From Sphaerochaetaceae bacterium (lineage in GTDB: Bacteria; Spirochaetota; Spirochaetia; Sphaerochaetales; Sphaerochaetaceae), in assembly GCA_016302165.1 (NCBI GenBank), contig JAEDOD010000068.1:1-9680 (forward strand): a stretch of DNA of 9,680 nucleotides, in the 5' to 3' direction. Below are positions 5,680-9,680 of this stretch, piece after piece. Position 1 is the first letter of the stretch. Each line of letters starts with the position of its first letter. Both the position numbers and the translations under genes were made by a program. The notes below the pieces were generated by a model. It searched no databases. It was not told the DNA's origin and saw nothing but the letters and a program-made list of their open reading frames with translations.

Positions 5680-7066
5680 TACTCTCTTGAAGATGATGAG
5701 GCTAGAAAGCGTCATCCCGATGTTGGCAATACCACTTATTTTCTTTTACAGAGAAGAGATAGTTTATCTACAGAGTTTTCTTCTCTCTTCCCTTTCAGCC
5801 TTTTTGTTCACCTTTGCCCTATCCCTCCTGCCATTAAGGGAAAGGAACGGAAGCCAGACGGTAGTGCTATCCTGGATCTTTGGCATAATCATATGTGCCC
5901 TACCCTTTGTTTTCTCAGGGGAGGCATCCATTCTGCCAGCCATATTCGAATCGGTCAGTGGGCTGACCACCACAGGCCTCAGTACGCTCAATGTTGAGAA
6001 GCTGCCAAAGACCTTCCTTTTCTATCGCGCTCTCCTTCAATATATCGGAGGCCTGGGGTTTGTAATGACCATGCTGCTATTCCAGAAACCTAGGGAAGGA
6101 GCTGTGCTGTATTCTGAAGAAGGCCATTCATTCAGGCTTATGCCTAACATTGCTAAAAGCACCAGGGTCATAGCACTGATATATCTTCTCTTCCTCTACA
6201 TTGGAACAGTGCTGTACATGATATTCGGTATGAATGCCCTGGATGCTGTGGTACATGCAATGTGTGCCCTATCAACTGGCGGCTTCTCCAACAGAATGGA
6301 CAGCATTGGAGCATATTGGTCCCTGCCAATAGAAATCGTCACCATACTCTTAATGACCATAGGAACTACAAACTTCGCCCTGCTCCTTCTTCTCCTGAAA
6401 GGAAAGATAAGGGCTTTCATTCACTCCACAGAGTTCAGGACCTTCATCTTCCTTGTTGTCATAGGAGTAACGCTTTTCATATTCTCCACTGTCCATAGTG
6501 GCTGGAGCTTCCTTTCATCCCTTAGACACGGCTTATTCAATGTGGTTTCCGCCCTGTCCACCAGCGGCTTCTCCACTGTGCCGATAAACTCTCTTCCGGA
6601 AAGTTCTATCTTCATTCTCATAATAATGATGCTCATCGGAGGCGGCATGGGATCCACAGCAGGAGGAATCAAGCTGGAGAGGATATATCTCATTGCTAAG
6701 GCCACAGTCAGGGAGATTATCCTGAGGATAAAGGGAGAGAGAAACATCTATACGATAAAGATTGATGACGAAAACGGAGTGGTCCATGCGGAAGAAAGCG
6801 ACATAAAGGAAGCCTTCTTCTATGGCCAGTGCTTCATAATTCTTTTCCTTCTTGGCTCCTATCTTCTTTCCATAACAGAAAATGTACCTCTTCTTTCAGC
6901 TTCTTTCGAATTTGCTTCAGCCTTGGCTACAACCGGGCTTTCAGCTTCCGTAATAGGCCCGAATACTTCAAGCTGGGGCCTCATTATCACAGCTCTCGGA
7001 ATGTTCATCGGAAGACTGGAGATATTCGTAATCGTGAAGGCCATAATGGGAAGAAAGGAAATATGA
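5660..7066 (+). CDS. trkH: TrkH-family potassium uptake channel subunit
   Basis: Pore-forming inner-membrane protein for K+ uptake, working with the RCK subunits encoded just upstream. The 468 residues carry four pseudo-repeats of the TrkH/KtrB fold; each selectivity-filter loop is visible with its key glycine: TTTGLST (103-109), STGGFSN (205-211), STSGFST (300-306) and ATTGLSA (423-429). GGGMGSTAGGIK (327-338) and GRLEIF (451-456) are family signatures. The cytoplasmic stretch near 340-385 is the usual hydrophilic linker before the last repeat. No filter residue is missing. Start: ATG 5660 overlaps the trkA-like gene by 20 nt, with AAGG (5649-5652) 7 nt upstream. TTG 5687 just after the upstream stop, served by AGGAG (5672-5676), is the alternative and would remove nine residues. 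No terminator is seen after the stop. Confidence 0.93.
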   Translation: MKLIRSNTLLKMMRLESVIPMLAIPLIFFYREEIVYLQSFLLSSLSAFLFTFALSLLPLRERNGSQTVVLSWIFGIIICALPFVFSGEASILPAIFESVSGLTTTGLSTLNVEKLPKTFLFYRALLQYIGGLGFVMTMLLFQKPREGAVLYSEEGHSFRLMPNIAKSTRVIALIYLLFLYIGTVLYMIFGMNALDAVVHAMCALSTGGFSNRMDSIGAYWSLPIEIVTILLMTIGTTNFALLLLLLKGKIRAFIHSTEFRTFIFLVVIGVTLFIFSTVHSGWSFLSSLRHGLFNVVSALSTSGFSTVPINSLPESSIFILIIMMLIGGGMGSTAGGIKLERIYLIAKATVREIILRIKGERNIYTIKIDDENGVVHAEESDIKEAFFYGQCFIILFLLGSYLLSITENVPLLSASFEFASALATTGLSASVIGPNTSSWGLIITALGMFIGRLEIFVIVKAIMGRKEI

Positions 7067-7102
7067 CTGTTCTAAAGTCCTTCCATCAATTATTCTTTCC
7101 CA

Positions 7103-7648
7103 ATGAAATTAATTCTTGAAACAGAAAGACTAATGCTGAGAGAAATGGATGAAAAGGATCTTCCTGCCCTTATTGAAACTCTTGAGGACAGGGAGACAAT
7201 GTATGCCTACGGCGGACCTTTTTCAAGGGAAGAGACCATTTCCTGGCTGGAGAAGCAGAAGGCAAGATACAGGGAAGATGGCTTCGGCCTTTGGGCTGTA
7301 ATAGATAAAAGCTCAGGCTCCTTCCTTGGCCAATGCGGCCTTACCATCCAGACCTGGAAAGAGGAAAAGGTCCTTGAAATCGGATATCTCTTTTCTAGAG
7401 CCAACTGGGGGAAGGGATACGCAATGGAAAGCGCAAGGGCTGTCAGGGATTATGCATTCTCCACCCTTAAAGCCAAGGAAGTGTGTTCCATCATCAGAAG
7501 CTCGAACTGCCCATCCATGAGGGTTGCAATCCGAAACGGCATGGTTCCAAGGGATACCTGGACCAAGCACTACAGAGGAATTGATATGGACCACATCAGA
7601 TTCATTCTTTCAAAGGAAGAATTCAGCAAGAATCTTGATATACAGTAG
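7103..7648 (+). CDS. GNAT acetyltransferase, RimJ/RimL-like
   Basis: Cytoplasmic acetyl-CoA-dependent N-acetyltransferase of the Acetyltransf_3 (RimJ/RimL) group, 181 residues, normal for the family. The N-terminus LILETERLMLREM (3-15) is characteristic and supports the start. The acetyl-CoA pyrophosphate loop is NWGKGYA (101-107), following strand EIGYLF (92-97). The SSNCPSMRVAIRNGM segment (133-147) is the usual C-terminal motif (typically N-xSxxxxxKxGF). The substrate cannot be predicted; it could be a ribosomal protein, another protein or a small amine. No good Shine-Dalgarno precedes ATG 7103. The gap to trkH is 36 nt with no terminator, so it may be expressed by read-through from the trk operon. 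Its last 39 nt overlap the end of the convergent permease gene. Confidence 0.88.
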   Translation: MKLILETERLMLREMDEKDLPALIETLEDRETMYAYGGPFSREETISWLEKQKARYREDGFGLWAVIDKSSGSFLGQCGLTIQTWKEEKVLEIGYLFSRANWGKGYAMESARAVRDYAFSTLKAKEVCSIIRSSNCPSMRVAIRNGMVPRDTWTKHYRGIDMDHIRFILSKEEFSKNLDIQ

Positions 7649-8401
7649 AGCAATGACCACTACAAGCACCTTCTTTATGGCCTTTCCTTCCCTCTTCAAG
7701 GCATAGCTAGAACCGATAAGGTTACCGATGATGGAGGAAATGGCACAAGGAATTCCTACGCTGTAGATAATGGTTCCATTCACTACAAAGGTAGTGAAGG
7801 CTGCAATGTTTGAAGTAAGGTTCAGAATCTTTGTGGTTCCTGCACTATAGATGAGAGGAAGCCCCATGAATGAGAAAAGTATAGTATAGAAGGTTCCGGT
7901 TCCTGGCCCGAAGAAGCCATCATAGACTCCTATCAGGAAGGAAGCTATTGCTGATACTACATAGGCTAATGGAGTGATTGAAAGGGAAAGAGGATTCTCC
8001 CTCAGGACTATCATTCCGTCCTTCCTCTCCCCTTCCTTCTTCTTTAAGGTAAGGAAAGTCAGGACAGGAAGGACAAATAGAAGCATGTAACGGAGCACTG
8101 TGGACGCAAAGCGTAGGGCAAGCTGGGCTCCCAAAGAGGACCCCACAAGGGCAAAGAGCACGGAAGAAAGGGCAAGGCGCCAAATTATCTTCTTTCTCTT
8201 TCCGTAGTTAATGGCTGCAAAAAGAGTACCAAAGGTCATGGAGAACTTATTGGTGCTTACAGCATTTACAGGAGGAAGTCCTACAGCATAGAGGGAGGTA
8301 AGGGAAACAAGCCCTCCTCCCCCGGCAATCGAATCTATGAAACCTGCCAATCCTACAAGTAAAGTGAGGATGACTATAACTGGTATACTGACGCTAGTCA
8401 C
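7610..8401 (-). CDS. TauE/SafE (TSUP) family permease
   Basis: Inner-membrane transporter of the sulfite/organosulfonate exporter family (DUF81), 263 residues with about eight hydrophobic segments, in the normal range. The two half-repeats carry the family signatures: GFIDSIAGGGGLVSL (20-34) and the matching GVYDGFFGPGTGT (158-170). The hydrophilic loop near 119-135 links the halves. Known relatives move sulfite, taurine-derived sulfur anions, sulfoacetate or other small organic acids; the substrate here is not evident. The start is GTG at 8401-8399, overlapping the end of the TolC-like gene by 8 nt, so the two are probably translationally coupled. The next internal ATG would cut into the first repeat. 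The 3' end overlaps the convergent acetyltransferase gene by 39 nt. Confidence 0.9.
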   Translation of the reverse strand: MTSVSIPVIVILTLLVGLAGFIDSIAGGGGLVSLTSLYAVGLPPVNAVSTNKFSMTFGTLFAAINYGKRKKIIWRLALSSVLFALVGSSLGAQLALRFASTVLRYMLLFVLPVLTFLTLKKKEGERKDGMIVLRENPLSLSITPLAYVVSAIASFLIGVYDGFFGPGTGTFYTILFSFMGLPLIYSAGTTKILNLTSNIAAFTTFVVNGTIIYSVGIPCAISSIIGNLIGSSYALKREGKAIKKVLVVVIALLYIKILAEFFL

Positions 8402-9680
8402 TGAAATCTGCCCCGGTCAAATATTGAAGTGTATAGACATTCTGAACCAGAGCTATCTTTGATGCAAGAAGCTGACTTCTCATATTTACGATTTCAAGCT
8501 GCTTTTGCTTAAGGTCCCCCTCCCCTTTCTGACCGTATTCCATTTCTGTCCTGATGGTATCAAGTTCCATTTCCAGGTTCTCAAGCTTTGCTTCAAGATA
8601 ATCCATTGTAGCAAGGTTGCTTCTCATGTTATTCCAGTTGGATTTCACAGCGCTTCTTATCTCTGACAATGCGTCATCATATTGGGCTTCAGCGCTCCTG
8701 ATATTGGACTCTGCCCTACTTATATCATTTATGACCTTACCTCCATCCCAAAGGGTGGTCTTGAAACCAATTGACAGGTTAAGGGAAGAGTTGTCGTTCT
8801 GCTTCCACCCTGTCTCAAGGAAAGGGAATCTGGAGGAAGAATAGGTAAGCTCAGCCTGAAGGGCGAAGTCTGGAATGCCATACATGCTTCTAAGGGCTAT
8901 GGTCTTCTGGTTGGAATATGCTCCAAGTAGATTCTTGATGGCCTTAAGGTTGCTGCTATCTTCTCCTGTAGATGCAGCAATAAGCTCATCGGCAGAGCTA
9001 TTTTCATAGCTTCTCAGGAAAGACTCATCCTGAGGAAAATCAATTTCATTAGCATCAAGCTCAGAAAGGCCCAGCATTGACGCAAGACCATCTTTGACGC
9101 TATCCAGGTTAGCAAGGAGCTCAGCTTCCTTCACTTCCACTTCCATGGCGCTGATCTTTGCTTCAAGGTAATCCTGGCGAAGCATCATCCCGTTCTCATA
9201 TCCGCTTTCAGCCAGGTCAACCAGGCTGGAGGAGAGAGACAGGGCCTCCTCAACAAGGCTCTTCATTTCCAGTAGATACTTCAAGGACCATACCCTTACA
9301 CGTAGCTCCGCCTGAAGCTGGGCAACTGTATCATCCTTACGTAGGGCCTGGGCACTGTAGATATTCTCATATAGGGACACAGCCTTTCCCAGCTTCCCCC
9401 AAGTGATTAAGGGCTGTGTAAGGGACAGCGATCCCATATACATGGTGTTATCCATTCCATCATATAGAGTTACATATCCAGAGGCCCTATCTGCATAACT
9501 TCCCAGTCCCATCTGGGAAAGAATATCGCTACTTTCCATGATTACAGGTCCTATTATTGGCTCTGTCATATATGTAGCGCTTACTGTGGCGGAGATGGTG
9601 GGAGAGAAGTTTGCCTTGGCATCCTTCAGGTCCAGCTGTGCCTGACGCACTGTCTCATCGGCCTGACGGATAGTAGGATT
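8394..9680 (-). CDS. TolC-like outer-membrane efflux protein, 5' end outside the window
   Basis: Outer-membrane factor that forms the exit duct of tripartite export systems or type I secretion. 428 residues are present. The frame is open to the window edge (codons for NPTIRQADETVRQAQLD), so the GTG at 9650 is an internal valine, and the signal peptide plus a short N-terminal part lie beyond 9680. Two OEP repeats are visible, each starting with the helix pattern of the family: Q-A-LDLKDAKANFSPTISATVSATY and, in the second half, SNIRSAEAQYDDALSEIRSAVK. Long heptad-rich helices match the periplasmic coiled-coil barrel. Strand-like segments YVTLYDGM and LSIGFKTTLWDGGKV fit the beta-barrel parts. 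It ends at TAG 8394-8396. It is normally followed by adaptor and RND or ABC genes, but here a TSUP permease gene overlaps its end. Partner genes may lie upstream, outside the window. Confidence 0.9.
   Translation of the reverse strand, partial: NPTIRQADETVRQAQLDLKDAKANFSPTISATVSATYMTEPIIGPVIMESSDILSQMGLGSYADRASGYVTLYDGMDNTMYMGSLSLTQPLITWGKLGKAVSLYENIYSAQALRKDDTVAQLQAELRVRVWSLKYLLEMKSLVEEALSLSSSLVDLAESGYENGMMLRQDYLEAKISAMEVEVKEAELLANLDSVKDGLASMLGLSELDANEIDFPQDESFLRSYENSSADELIAASTGEDSSNLKAIKNLLGAYSNQKTIALRSMYGIPDFALQAELTYSSSRFPFLETGWKQNDNSSLNLSIGFKTTLWDGGKVINDISRAESNIRSAEAQYDDALSEIRSAVKSNWNNMRSNLATMDYLEAKLENLEMELDTIRTEMEYGQKGEGDLKQKQLEIVNMRSQLLASKIALVQNVYTLQYLTGADFSD

Noticed and set aside
9650..9680. 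GTG at 9650 as the start of the TolC-like gene
   Set aside because: The frame stays open to the window edge with family-typical residues (NPTIRQADE), and a mature TolC-like protein needs a signal peptide that is not present here. The gene is truncated by the window.

Overview
The window reads as a compact bacterial chromosome segment with short intergenic gaps and frequent stop/start overlaps. The TolC-type outer-membrane factor at the right end implies a diderm (Gram-negative-type) cell. The tRNA genes lack an encoded CCA end, and Arg codons AGG/AGA are common. The combination of a short KdpD-like kinase, separate small TrkA proteins and TrkH is compatible with a spirochaete (Treponema/Sphaerochaeta-like), but that placement is inference and weak. 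No transposase, phage gene, CRISPR array or plasmid replication function is visible.

Layout. (1) 1-148 is AT-rich leader with a weak terminator-like hairpin, followed by a MATE-family multidrug efflux transporter (149-1519). (2) 1516-1847 is a stable-RNA cluster: a promoter whose -35 box overlaps the MATE stop codon, tRNA-Lys(TTT), two identical tRNA-Glu(TTC) genes, and a clean intrinsic terminator. (3) 1849-7066 is a potassium-homeostasis block on the plus strand: a KdpD-like histidine kinase without the large cytoplasmic N-terminal region, a KdpE-like response regulator, a 150-nt regulatory gap, then four overlapping genes: a small TPR protein, an N-domain-only TrkA-like RCK protein, a second RCK protein (N+C domains, degenerate nucleotide loop) and the TrkH pore subunit. 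(4) A GNAT acetyltransferase (7103-7648) follows. (5) A minus-strand pair converges on it: the 5'-truncated TolC-like gene (8394-9680), which overlaps the start of a TauE/SafE (TSUP) permease gene (7610-8401). The permease gene overlaps the acetyltransferase tail to tail by 39 nt.

How the genes probably work together. The kinase senses K+ or turgor through its membrane domain and phosphorylates the KdpE-like regulator. No kdpFABC pump is present here. The gap downstream of kdpE carries direct repeats, a 21-bp palindrome and a promoter-like element just before the TPR-trkA-trkA-trkH operon, so the likely target of the two-component system is this Trk uptake system. The two unequal RCK proteins would form the cytoplasmic gating ring on TrkH. 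The first gene of that operon has its Shine-Dalgarno sequence inside a perfect 8-bp inverted repeat, suggesting an extra layer of translational control.

Most of the window is recognisable housekeeping and accessory content. The parts most worth a second look are the trk operon architecture (small TPR protein, split asymmetric TrkA) and the 4108-4257 control region.
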